Assembly (NCBI GenBank): GCA_000969725.1
Contig: JXSR01S008861.1
DNA: 20,745 bases
Direction: 5' to 3' (one strand)
Source of the DNA: Ophiothrix spiculata
Taxonomy: Eukaryota > Echinodermata > Ophiuroidea > Amphilepidida > Ophiotrichidae
Positions 1 through 9,421 of this stretch are shown one piece after another. The notes under the pieces were generated by a model, which saw only the letters and a program-made list of their open reading frames with translations, was not told the DNA's origin and searched no databases. The translations under genes and the position numbers were made by a program. The number at the start of each line of letters is the position of its first letter. The first letter of the stretch is position 1.

Positions 1-1335
1 ATGTGTTGTTTCGAGTTTGTATAAATCCATATTGTAACTTATTTAAAAATAATTTAAAACAGAAGTTTGCTTCTGTTTATCTGTATTTGATGAAAATATC
101 TTTGTGTGTATTCAGTTTACACTTCTCTTTAAGGTGATATTAAAGGCAAAATGAAGTTGCTTTGACTGAGATCAAAATAGGCCTGTTGCTGATAGCTTTT
201 AGAAGCAAAGAAATCCCATTGCCATAATTTGAGCAAAATAGAACAAGCTGTTTTTGAGATATTGCTGTTTTAAGTTTCCTTGTATTCTGTTTGTTTTGAC
301 AATATATTGATGAAGTTATTGAGGAAAATTGGCAAAATGTGCTTATTAATACTATTAATATTTTGTCAATATTTTTACATTTTTCTATTAGAAATAAGCC
401 TTCATGCTACTTTTACCTTTCACAATTTTAACATGACACTAAATTTTGCCAATGTGTTTCTATGGCCTAAAAGGTCAATGTATGATTTTACTGTCCATCT
501 AATTTGCATAATTAATTAGCCTTTCGTATGTTCATTATATTATGCAAATTGTTATGTTTCAGTTTCATGCCAAAATTTTGCAAAATAAAAGTAGTATACA
601 GGGTTATTTTTATTAGATATTGGTGTATTGTTGGCAAATATGGATATTAACCCTTTGAACCTGCCATGTACCGTATACCCGGTGAGCTGGTTTTGGCTTT
701 TAGGAACTTGATGTGCCTATTTATCTACCAGCTTGGGTAGCTCCAATCCAATTGTCAATGGTTTTGTTACATCAGAAGACATCAATGAATTTTAAAACCT
801 TGGTTGATGTGTCATTTTGCTTTAATTTACACAAGAGACATAAATATGTCCTCTTTTTTGTGAATTTGACTGCAATTTTCAACAAATGTGCCCTACGCTA
901 TAGACTATGTTGGTCAATGGTTATCATCAAAAATAAAAGTATTGTTTAAATGCTGGTTATTAAAAGAATTAAGGGTATTGTGAAGTTAAAAACTAAAGCA
1001 AGGAACATCAAAATCAAAGAAAGTTCAAGGCTTATAATATAGTGATTTTAAACTTTTGGGTTTGCCCAGGTCATGCAGTGGTACACATGCACTATGGAAT
1101 GGCCATGGTTCAAAGGGTTACCTAATTTGCTCAGTCAACTTTATCAACATATTGGTAAAATTGAAAGAATACAAAGATATTAAAAACATGCATCTTGACT
1201 ACTTAATGTCCAGTTTCCTTCAAACAACTGAGGGTGACACATTCTTATAGCTCTCACTCTGTGTTACACACATGTAAATATAAAATTAGCATCTAGCGTT
1301 TATTCCTATGGGCTTGGATGAGATTTAAATTATAT
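1..1335. other. Intergenic AT-rich stretch, no gene seen
   Basis: Open frames here are short (under 80 codons), start at arbitrary Met codons and show no recognisable domain, codon bias or splice-flanked homology. No tRNA-like fold, tandem array or clear terminal inverted repeat was found. It could be intron or UTR of a gene lying outside the window; the sequence does not show this. Confidence 0.5.
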
Positions 1336-1522
1336 CAGGGACTTCTGTTTGAGGGGAGTGAGCTCTATTGAGCCACCCTGCTCTTCTTAAATGCTCTATG
1401 GGAGCTCAGATAATAGAGCACTTTGCATGATGGTTTTAGCATCTAAATTTTCAGATAGCTCCCCTAAATAACTTCAGGAGAGCCTGTGATAGAAGACTGC
1501 AAATTTCAAATGGAAGTCCCTG
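1336..1522. mobile_element. Foldback/MITE-like element with CAGGGACTTC ends
   Basis: The left end (CAGGGACTTC followed by TGTTTGA) is mirrored on the right by TCAAATGGAAGTCCCTG, giving terminal inverted repeats of about 17 bp with few mismatches. A second, weaker inverted pair (GGGGAG...GCTC on the left, GAGCTCCC-like and AGCTCCCC on the right) lies inside, so the 187-bp unit can fold back on itself. There is no coding capacity. I could not find a convincing target-site duplication, so its superfamily is unknown. Confidence 0.5.
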
Positions 1523-1721
1523 TTACATGTACTAAGATTGAGAAATAGTGTTTAGTTTCATGGGTGCTGTTTGACTACTATCAATATTATTACAGATATG
1601 ATTTATTTTTGTATGAAACTATCTAATGAAAATCTGTGTTTGTTTTATATGGTAGGATTTATATTGCAGCTGTGTTTCGAGGGAACTTGTGAAGAGTTTA
1701 TTTGCACGAAATGGTATACAA

Positions 1722-1803
1722 ATATTAACTGCTTATGAGTGTGATGGTAAAATATACCGTCTTGAATTGAAAGATTGATTGTTCGAATATAAGCAGTTAA
1801 TAT
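1722..1803. repeat. 15-bp perfect inverted repeat with 52-bp loop
   Basis: ATATTAACTGCTTAT at 1722-1736 is the exact reverse complement of ATAAGCAGTTAATAT at 1789-1803. The loop has no recognisable motif. It could be a very small foldback element or the remains of one; chance is unlikely for 15 exact bases at this spacing. Confidence 0.55.
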
Positions 1804-1943
1804 ATATTATATAACTAATCTATAGATTTTAGTCATTTGATAACACATTTAAACTATTGTCCTTACCCATTATCCATGTAGCAGAAAGCAATGTCCCTAA
1901 TGTGCACTGTAGTTTTCAATCCAGTACGATAAGAGTCGATATA

Positions 1944-2112
1944 CAGTGGAACCTCGTTAACACAAAATTTGTTAACTTGAAAACCCTGATAACACAAAAT
2001 GGTTGTTTGGTCCCAAGTGTGAATTTTCTATGTGAATTCAGTTGGATAACACAAAATTCTGATAACACAAACTAAAGTCGTTGTCCCAGGTGATTATGTG
2101 TTAAGGAGGGTC
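1944..2112 (+). mobile_element. pogo/Tigger-like MITE, copy 1 (right end eroded)
   Basis: It begins TA|CAGTGGAACCTCGTTAACAC, the kind of terminal repeat found on pogo-type elements of the Tc1/mariner superfamily (TA target sites). The interior is a string of GATAACACAAA-like words. It is closely similar throughout to the copy at 7323-7496. The right end (GTGTTAAGGAGGGTCT) is a degenerate form of GTGTTAACGAGGTTCCACTG, so the right TIR and target duplication are lost. Short open frames across it are shared with the other copy because the DNA repeats, not because they encode a protein. Confidence 0.7.
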
Positions 2113-2170
2113 TATCAAACGGATGAAGGTGATAGTAAAGACTATCAAACGGATGATAGTGATAGTAAAA
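2111..2170. repeat. Two tandem 30-bp units
   Basis: Units 2111-2140 and 2141-2170 share CTATCAAACGGATGA and GTGATAGTAAA with about three differences. They start exactly where the eroded right end of the neighbouring pogo-like MITE stops, so the duplication may have formed at or after loss of that end. Confidence 0.65.
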
Positions 2171-2399
2171 ATGACAAATGGTCACGTGTTTACCAATCCA
2201 ATGACTAGAATCTATGGATGAGTTATATAATAAGTGCTATCCCAAAACTTGGCTTTATAGGCCATCATGTGACCTGCATTAATTATCTTAATTTTACTAT
2301 CAGAACATTTTCTTTTTGTAGTAATACAATCATCTGTATGTTATCCATTATTTACATTATTTTCAAAATATCAAGAAACGCCACTTTGTCAGTATGGTA

Positions 2400-2976
2400 C
2401 TGTAAAACATGTTAATTTCGTGAGGTATTTAATTTCGCGAATTTCGCGAGGGTAAAGAATTCGCGAAATTAAATCCTCGCGAAAATATTGTCCAAGTTCA
2501 TGTTTGTTTTATTGAAAAATGTAATGGAGCTCTTTTACATGTGTTAAAACACTTTGATTTTATGCCAGACGATCTACTGATCAATGCTCACCCCTATCTT
2601 GTAATGGAAAGGTCCATCATGTAAATTGTAAACAAAGCAGTGTTGGCTCTGGCTAGGATGTCGATCGGCAATCGAAGTGTCCATGGAGTGGGGTTTGTTT
2701 GTAAAAGTTTTGATTTATTTCTGCAATATGACCTCTTACTTTTACAATTGTTTTTAAACATCATGCCTGGAGCTATTTTTCATGCAGATTTTCAAGGTAT
2801 TTTAGTAATATTTTGACAGGAACATCGGAAACTAGAAGATAATATATGGCCTTCCGAATTCGGAAGACATACATAATCATCACAAATTTCAAATTCGCGA
2901 AATTTAATACTCGCGAAAATGTCACTTCTTGCGAATTCGCGAAATAAAGTCCCCGCGAAATTTAAGTGTTTTACAG
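2400..2976. mobile_element. 577-bp MITE with CTGTAAAACA ends and CGCGAA-rich arms
   Basis: The ends are CTGTAAAACATGTTAATTTCG at the left and, inverted, CGAAATTTAAGTGTTTTACAG at the right. Both are flanked by TA (2398-2399 and 2977-2978), consistent with a TA target-site duplication of the Tc1/mariner type. Both subterminal arms carry repeated TTCGCGAA and CTCGCGAAA words (2416-2485 and 2890-2965), giving a strongly CpG-rich, self-complementary arm pair in otherwise AT-rich DNA. The roughly 400-bp interior has no transposase-like frame, so the element is non-autonomous. Confidence 0.7.
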
Positions 2977-3661
2977 TATATAAAATCCAATCCCAAGATG
3001 GCGCTCATTGGTTTTGGCAAATAAGCTTAATGTTATTTGTATTCATATCAATAAACAGACAAAATTGGGTAGTCAGTTTTAGATAGTGATGATTAAGTGT
3101 GATGTTTTACTTATTTATTTTCTGCACATGATATCAGTTTGAGAGATAAGTTCAACTTGAACAAATGCATGCATATATGCTCACCTTGAATGTTTTTGCT
3201 GGATTGACCAGTGTCATCGGCATGTGAGGCTTTGTTGACTTCGTTTTGCCTATGACTGGAATGCTGCTTATATGATGTCACGGACCTGGGGGGGGGGGGG
3301 GGCTCACTTACATATATAAGCAGGATATCCAGCAGTCAAGATCCCTTTTTCAGGCCTCCAGACCACTCATCAGACCCCCATTTTCAGTATGGTTCAGCAC
3401 ACCTGAATATTCTGTGAAGTGCTATTTGTAGCACACCAGGTATTTTCAAAATTCAAGGCCTACGGTCTACCACCGATCTCAGTTCTCCCAACCTCCATCC
3501 CCATCCTGAAAATATTGACTTGGAATAGAACAGATAGGAACAAATTTTAAGAATGCATAGTGTATTTTGATCACATTGTCCAAGGAAAGATGGCCTTTTG
3601 AGAAGCAACTTTTAATTTGTAAAGAAACTGTGGTGGCATGAATGTAATATCAAAATGCTTC
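2977..3661. other. Non-coding stretch with a G-homopolymer
   Basis: No gene seen. A run of about 16 G lies near 3287-3302. The sequence after it (CTCACTTACATATATAAG) resembles the ends of the CAGGGGG element family described at 4030, 6743 and 14999, so this may be a decayed relative. The rest is featureless AT-rich DNA. Confidence 0.4.
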
Positions 3662-3839
3662 CATGTTTTCCTCGTTAATACAAGATTTGGGGACTGTAAA
3701 ATTTAGCTTGTATTATCAGGAGCTTGTATATCCAATTCATTTTACATGTGAATGTGATTCTTGGGACTTCAAAATCACTTTGTATTACCAGGTTGTTGTT
3801 TTTTGTATTATCAGAGCTCTTATTAACGAGGTTCCACTG
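3662..3839 (+). mobile_element. pogo/Tigger-like MITE, copy 3 (diverged)
   Basis: The right end reads ATTAACGAGGTTCCACTG, a good match to the inverted terminal repeat of the copy at 7323-7496. The left end (TTTTCCTCGTTAATACAAG) keeps only the inner half of the repeat. The interior uses GTATTAC/TATCAG words in place of GATAACAC but keeps the same spacing and the TTGGGACTTC block that corresponds to GGTCCCAAG inverted. It is the oldest of three copies, by divergence. Confidence 0.6.
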
Positions 3840-4029
3840 TGTAGTATATATGGTCAACCTTCCGTGATTCATATGCTAACAAAAAGGATTCCTTAATTCC
3901 TTGTAGTTGGCAGCAGCATCAGACGACCATGATTTTGCAATTTTAAGCTTTCATGATCTGGGATGACATATATACATTTGCATTTTGCTGCGATGGTCCT
4001 TCGCGAAATAAATTGTCCCAACTTAAAAT

Positions 4030-4359
4030 CTCAGGGGTCACTGAGCTATATGGTGTACACATGCGTGAACAGAAAACACGGAAAAAGGGGTCATTTTTTT
4101 CGTAACCAACACAGAAAGCACTTCACGTGTATTGGGGTCTAAAAACACTGATTTTCAACAAAGATTTTTTTAAAATCAAAAACATAAAATGTCCACAAAA
4201 CCTGAAGAAAAAATTGAACTTTTAGGGAGTAAAAATTAGAGTAAAATTGCACATAAATCCTTGTTTAGGGGTATTTCTTCAATGGAAGATAAAACTTGTT
4301 TAGGGGGTATTTTGTAAACCTATGTGTACATCAATATATCTGAGTGGCCCCCTGGGCTC
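4030..4359. mobile_element. 330-bp MITE with CAGGGG-type terminal repeats
   Basis: The left end (CTCAGGGGTCACTGAGCTAT then GGTGTACACATG) is mirrored on the right by CATATGTGTACATC-like sequence and AGTGGCCCCCTGGGCTC, giving imperfect terminal inverted repeats of about 36 bp. AAAAT lies immediately outside both ends (4025-4029 and 4360-4364), a candidate 5-bp target duplication. There is no coding capacity. The end sequence resembles the elements at 6743-7049 and 14999-15174. Confidence 0.6.
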
Positions 4360-4364
4360 AAAAT

Positions 4365-5260
4365 GAAGTGTTAGATATGAGTGTCATTTGAATTTGAGAT
4401 AGTTCTCTATTCTATGGCTCTTTAGGGCTTTCATTTTTAGATTTGTAGTAATATGTGTCAATTGTTCATGTAAACTGTTTCATAAAAGGTACTTTTAATA
4501 TTTTACTGCATTGCGCAAACTGATCAATTCCTGATCAATTGAAAGTTCAATATTGACGTGGTACTAGCGCGGTATTAGATGCTCAACTATTTATTGATCT
4601 AGCAAGTCATCTTTTACAATAGCATGTGTACATGACAGATTTTCAAATACATGTATTGACAAATCTTTACATTTTTAAACTAAATATCTTAACTGTTTAA
4701 TTACCTTGAATTTTACCCAAAAAGGAAATAAAAGCAAGCCCATTTGTAGCATTTTAATTGCATTGGTTGCACAAAATACATAATTATCAACTGTGAGACA
4801 TTAAGATAAAAGCACCGTTTATTTTATTGAAATGTAAGAAAAACATTAATTTAAAAGGCTGGGTAACACATTAGAGACTAGCTGTTGTTGATTCATATAT
4901 GGTTATGTGTTATTTATTAACTTGAATAAGGTTGGGGGTACTTGGACAGCAAAATCAGACATCTGTTATCTCAATGAGGCCTTTATTTCCATATGTCAAC
5001 TTTTCAAAACTACATAAATTTGTACTAATGGTCACAAATTAAAAAGTTTCAGAAAATTTGAGCCAAAATAACGTATAAAGTACCTTATTTGGTATAACTT
5101 GTGCAAAAATCAAAGATTGGTTTATCGGCATATACCACAATTTAGAGTGACATCTGTGATTTAAGTGGGTGACCCTATTCCTGCTAATGGTGCCATGTGT
5201 GATTCCAGTGTCAAATATGCAAATTAAGTATTTAGTTTGAGTGGATTTTATTTATTGTTG
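4365..5260. other. Intergenic, nothing recognised
   Basis: AT-rich sequence with no long frame, no inverted repeat longer than about 12 bp that I could find, and no RNA gene. Confidence 0.45.
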
Positions 5261-5745
5261 CCAGGCCCGTAGCCAGGATTTTTTCAAGGGGGGTGCGGAT
5301 TTTCAAAAAGTGGACCTTTTGGAGGAACAATTTTCATTTTGGTCGACCCTAAACTAATTTTAGTGTTTTTTTTGACAAAGTGACAAGCAAAAAAAAAGAA
5401 GGGTTTTAGCACTTTTGCAAGCATTTTATGCAGTATATTATTAAAAAATGACCTACATTTACATATGTAGGTGCTTTGTTTGTTCTTTTGGTGGACATTT
5501 AGGGACTTTTTGTGGACCTTTTTTGTACTTGTACATTGTCAAATTTGGGGGGGGGGGGGTGTTTTCAAAAAAAAATATTTTGAAAATAGTGGAAAATGCA
5601 CCCAAATTTGGGACTCTGAATGTTTTTTCAAAGAAATAATAATTAAAAAAATTCTGACTGACCAACTAAATTTTTCAGAAATTCTACTTGAGGGCAACAC
5701 AACAACTATTTTTTTTTTTGGGGGGGGGGTCTTATGTGTGTGTGT
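5261..5745. repeat. Homopolymer-rich dispersed-repeat-like block
   Basis: It starts with CAGGCCCGTAGCCAGGATTT followed by a GGGGGGTGCG run. It continues with repeated GTGGACCTTTT/GTGGACATTT words, long A and T runs and two G runs (near 5527-5539 and 5721-5729). The opening words and slippage-prone composition suggest a common interspersed repeat, but no second copy lies in the window and no ends were identified. Frames crossing it translate homopolymers and are not genes. Confidence 0.4.
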
Positions 5746-6742
5746 CTATTAAGGCTGGTATAAGCAAGCATTTTCGTTGTTGACAAAACCTCAAAACTCA
5801 AGCGACCGACGTCGACTCTGTCAACAATGCATTTTTCGCCAATGAAGCAATTCAAAACTGGTGATTGAAATTACAACTCGTGACACACTGTTCTTATCGA
5901 GAGGTTTTGGTATGCAGGTTGTTACCTGACCAGAATACCCCCCCCCCCCCATATGTCACATTGCTGTCTGTGGCATGTAGTGATATGATTGTACCCCTTG
6001 GGAGGCTGTTATTATATTTGTGCTCTGTATTGAATTTGCAGTCGGGGCAAATTTAGAGATTTGGTGTGCGTTCCATGCAGATTTGGACCTAATCTGGAAA
6101 CATTGTATCCCAATATGCATTGCAGTCACAATAATTTACAGCTACTTTCAAATTTGTTACATTTTTTCAAACTTTGCTGTCACTTTGTACATCAAGTTAT
6201 AATCTGCAGCAAGAGAATTTTAAATAATGTAATAAGGTTTGAAAAAATGTTAGAAATTTGAAAAGTAGCTATAAATTATTGTTTTATTATTTTGATTACG
6301 TAATTTAAATTAATCCCATTGTTTTGATTAAAATGTTAATCTTACAGTGAAAAAATAACAGCTTATTTTTAGTATACAACTGTTGCTTTCAGAAAATGAT
6401 TTTAAAAAACATCTCTGTCAAACTTTTCATAAACTCACTGAAAGCAAAACCTTGTTACCTGCAATGCATGTTGGGATAAAATTATTCAAGATTACTTATA
6501 TAGATCTGGAACGCATACCAAATATGGAAATTTGCCCGGACTGTTAAATATATATGTATGTACATTTCAGTAGGTTGAAACTAACCTTCATTCACCATCA
6601 TCATGTACAAAATATATTTTATGTGATATTAAAATTATTACTAATATTATTTAAATTTGTGTATAGTATGGTCATTTTTGCTGCAATATGCTAGTAGTCC
6701 TATAGGGAGTTCTAATTTTCAAATGTTAAACGGGGAAGCTCC
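5746..6742. other. Intergenic, nothing recognised
   Basis: Contains a run of about 11 C near 5939-5950 and otherwise featureless AT-rich sequence. Open frames are short and overlap in several phases. Confidence 0.45.
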
Positions 6743-7049
6743 CCAGGGGGGTTACTTACATTGACAAGGTATACGTATATGTGCCTGCCTTTTAGGATGA
6801 TTTTTCCAGGATTTTGGTATAGCAATGGGGTGTTTTTGATCTCGGATGAAAGCACCCAATTTTCATAAATTGGGTGATTTTGGGAAAATTTGCAAAAAAA
6901 GCACCCAATTTGAGTAAAATTGGGTGCTTTTCCATTAAAATTGGTATACTGATGGGTGGGTTTTTGTGCCAAAAATAGGTATAGAGATGGTCAGTTTTTC
7001 AGAGTCCGGCAGGCACATACCCGTACAAAATATTTTGAAGAACCCCCCT
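6743..7049 (+). mobile_element. MITE of the CAGGGGGGTTACTT family, copy with two hairpins
   Basis: The left end CCAGGGGGGTTACTTACATT is mirrored at the right by TTTTGAAGAACCCCCCT. The body is shared with the inverted element at 14999-15174: both have GTGCCTGCCTTTT, then ATTTTGGTATA, then TCCGGCAGG and CATACCCGTACA before the right end. This copy alone carries an extra middle segment with two hairpins (6853-6876 and 6897-6932), each built on CACCCAATT/AATTGGGTG. No transposase is encoded. Confidence 0.65.
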
Positions 7050-7320
7050 CATAGGTTTTAGGCACACCTATTTTCGTAATTTGATGTATATATATTTACA
7101 TGTATATTCTAACCTACATAACCAAACAAATATCACACCAGAAATAAATGTAATCAACACTATTTTTTCAACATATTTACGAGATTATCATACATGAAAT
7201 ACAAAGTACAAAAATCTCAGTTTTATGGCGATTTCACTTTGACCCTTCACACACATAATTACCGGTTGTTTCAAACTCTTAACCATTATGGTGGCCTGCA
7301 GGTAAAATTGGTGAACTATT
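7050..7320. other. Intergenic, nothing recognised
   Basis: Short AT-rich gap between two MITEs with no supported feature. Confidence 0.4.
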
Positions 7321-7322
7321 TA

Positions 7323-7496
7323 CAGTGGAACTTCGTTAACACAAAATCTCTTAACACAAAAACCCTGATAACACAAAATGTTTGTTGGGTCCCAAGTATT
7401 GATTTCCTATGTGAAATCAGTTGGATAACACAAACTTCTGATAACCCAAACTAAACTCTTTGGCCCTAGTGATTTCGTGTTAACGAGGTTCCACTG
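7323..7496 (+). mobile_element. pogo/Tigger-like MITE, copy 2 (intact ends)
   Basis: It begins CAGTGGAACTTCGTTAACAC and ends with the inverse GTGTTAACGAGGTTCCACTG, giving terminal repeats of about 20 bp with one mismatch. TA flanks both sides (7321-7322 and 7497-7498), matching the TA target duplication of Tc1/mariner/pogo elements. The 174-bp body consists of GATAACACAAA-type words and has no coding capacity. This is the best preserved of the three copies (others at 1944 and 3662). Confidence 0.8.
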
Positions 7497-7599
7497 TACA
7501 TCATTTTAAATACCTAAACCAAACTAATACAATGCAATTTGTAGGCGGCAGCTTATTTAGATAGAGCAAAGACTGCAACCATACAAACATATACAGCCT

Positions 7600-7716
7600 C
7601 GCAGCCAATGACGATAAAGTGCCTTGCTCAAGGACACAATTTGTTGATACAATTTGGGTTCTAATTTGGGGATCGAAATCGCAACCTACGGATTATGAGA
7701 CGGGTGTTTTATCCAT
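7600..7716. repeat. SINE-like block with tRNA(Met)-like tail
   Basis: GTGCCTTGCTCAAGGACACA (7619-7638) is a word that recurs in animal SINE-type repeats. On the minus strand, 7668-7714 reads like the second half of a tRNA: an anticodon-loop segment CTCATAATC (as in elongator tRNA-Met), then GTAGGTTGCG and a B-box-like TTTCGATCC. The first half of a tRNA and an acceptor stem are not recognisable, so this is a relic and not a functional tRNA gene. Confidence 0.45.
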
Positions 7717-7837
7717 ATCCTTAAACACATTTTGACAATGTTTTCTTCATCTAAACGTTTATACAATCAACAATTAGTAAAAAAGAGGCTCCTTGGTCTC
7801 GCCATCTTATGTTATTGTTTAAAATGTTCTATAATGT

Positions 7838-9421
7838 TCAATTTACAGCCTGATTCGACCGTTTCTTTCTGAATGCTTTCAACAACATTCGCCCAACACT
7901 ATCAGTGGACGATGTTGACGATTTATCATCTTGTTTTCCCGCCAAACCAATTCCCGCGCCTTGTAAATTTGGCGGTGTTGTGTCGCTAATTTTCCTCCTG
8001 GTAGCACTAGCATCTCGATCAGACGAGGCATCACTTCCAGTTCCGCCCGGTACACCTATCGGAAACCGCTTGCCGACTTCGGATTGCCTGCGGAGAAGTC
8101 GACTACTTATGCGACCATTGTCATTAGCATCGACCGGTCGATGTAACTGATTGATATCAGAATGACTCTGATTAAGCTCAAAGTGCTTATTTCGACAATT
8201 GGGTGGAATAATGGAATTGTTTGCAAAACAGTTATTCTGTTTCACGGGAATTTTTGCTTTTCGTCTGTACGATCGTGTTACCTCAATTTCAAAACGTCTA
8301 TACAGGTGTCGAAATTCTACAGACCACTGATCTTCGTTCTCACCGATACTTGAATGCTTTCCAAGCCTAGATTTTGAACTGAATTTCCATGGCTGTCCTG
8401 GACAAGGACGACTTTCATCGAGATGAAAACTGTTTGAAAATGGTGCTGGTGATGGGTAGAAGTTTGCCTTAATAGTGCTAGACTTCCGATTCATCCAAGA
8501 CCTGTTTACAAGGTTCATTTTAGTCTCGTAAGCTTGTTGAGGTTTTGGCTCTGTAGGATCACTGAACGATCTTATGAGTCGTGGAGTCTTTTTCATAGAT
8601 GAATTTGTGGATGTGTTTGTTGGAGACATGACTCGCTTGTTACCGTCTGGGTGATTGTTTGCGGATAATGTGGGTTGGGGATTGGTTGCCGATAATTTGG
8701 GTTGGGGATTGGTTGCCGATAATTTGGGTTGGGGATTGGTTGCCGATAATTTGGGTTGATCTGGAAGTTTCTTCTGTAACCATGGTTTGTCATACACTCG
8801 ATTTCTTACCACTCCTATTTCGACGTTGTTTTTATCAAATTCCTCAGCCCATTCTTCTGCATTCCATTTGCGAATATCATCGCGATGAGCTTTCGATGCG
8901 CCACCTTCATCAATAAGAATCTTCGCGCATGATTTATGTCCGAGTCTACACGCTTCTAACAGGGGTGTCATACCCCATTTGTTAGGTAAATCTGTTTCGA
9001 AATTATACCTCGATAAAGTCTGAATCATAACACAAACAATGTCTACATTCCCGGATGAAGCGGCGTAGAATAGCGCCGTGTTACCATGTCGATCCGTTTG
9101 ATTCAAATCATAATCGATTGCATTCAAAAACACGTGGACAAGTTCTGACCGGGATCTCAAACAAGCATGCATCAGCGCATTGCGGTCAAGTTTATCTTTA
9201 TACCCCACCATGGCGCCTTGCTCCAAAAGCATCCTGGCGATACCGACTGCCCATGTTTCTTTCTCAATTAGAGTACAGTATATCAGGGGTGTCCTTCTTT
9301 CGTGATCTCGTTGATTCACATCTTCTCCCGTCGATACTAACATGCGAATATCGTGAAATTGTCCGCGATAAATCGCTCCATGTATTTCAGGCATCATGTT
9401 TAGTTCTTGTCTTGATAACAT
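7838..9421 (-). CDS. Ankyrin-repeat protein, ANKRD63/ANKRD34-like, single exon
   Basis: This is an uninterrupted 527-residue frame. Five ankyrin repeats fill residues about 11-180; RTPLIYC, NALMHAC, NTALFYAA and MTPLLEAC are their helix-1 signatures. Repeat 2 is longer than the canonical 33 residues. The spacing, and the GN...AA..G then D..NK.G.T.L..A...GH pattern of repeats 4-5, recall vertebrate ANKRD63. NALMHACLR recalls ANKRD34. Known vertebrate members of both groups are single-exon genes, as here. The rest is low-complexity, Ser/Asn/Arg-rich and probably disordered. It has a 9-residue tandem repeat (222-257), a 14-3-3 mode-1 type motif RSFSDP (284-289), basophilic-kinase-type sites RRQS and RRKIS, and a basic C-terminus RKKR. 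There is no signal peptide or membrane segment, so it is likely a cytosolic or nuclear scaffold; function is inference. The start at 9421 is the first Met; Met9 or Met10 is possible. Confidence 0.85.
   Translation of the reverse strand: MLSRQELNMMPEIHGAIYRGQFHDIRMLVSTGEDVNQRDHERRTPLIYCTLIEKETWAVGIARMLLEQGAMVGYKDKLDRNALMHACLRSRSELVHVFLNAIDYDLNQTDRHGNTALFYAASSGNVDIVCVMIQTLSRYNFETDLPNKWGMTPLLEACRLGHKSCAKILIDEGGASKAHRDDIRKWNAEEWAEEFDKNNVEIGVVRNRVYDKPWLQKKLPDQPKLSATNPQPKLSATNPQPKLSATNPQPTLSANNHPDGNKRVMSPTNTSTNSSMKKTPRLIRSFSDPTEPKPQQAYETKMNLVNRSWMNRKSSTIKANFYPSPAPFSNSFHLDESRPCPGQPWKFSSKSRLGKHSSIGENEDQWSVEFRHLYRRFEIEVTRSYRRKAKIPVKQNNCFANNSIIPPNCRNKHFELNQSHSDINQLHRPVDANDNGRISSRLLRRQSEVGKRFPIGVPGGTGSDASSDRDASATRRKISDTTPPNLQGAGIGLAGKQDDKSSTSSTDSVGRMLLKAFRKKRSNQAVN
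8651..8758 (-). repeat. 27-bp coding minisatellite in the ankyrin gene
   Basis: Four tandem units of 27 bp encode QPKLSATNP three times and then a diverged QPTLSANNH (residues 222-257). The first three units are nearly identical at DNA level, implying recent slippage or homogenisation. The unit length is a multiple of three, so copy-number change keeps the frame. It sits just after the ankyrin domain, in the disordered linker. Confidence 0.9.

Noticed and set aside
1857..2075. 72-codon plus-strand frame resembling the 86-codon frame at 7194-7454
   Set aside because: The similarity is entirely due to two copies of the same pogo-like MITE; translation of GATAACACAAA words gives the shared peptide.
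5448..5752. Overlapping frames with poly-Gly, poly-Phe and poly-Pro runs
   Set aside because: They translate homopolymer runs in three phases and both strands; no domain or splice signals.
7668..7714. Possible tRNA-Met gene on the minus strand
   Set aside because: Only the anticodon-arm and T-arm-like half is recognisable; no acceptor stem or D arm, and stems mispair.
8659..8916. Plus-strand frame with GDWLPIIWV repeats
   Set aside because: It is the antisense shadow of the 27-bp minisatellite in the ankyrin gene.
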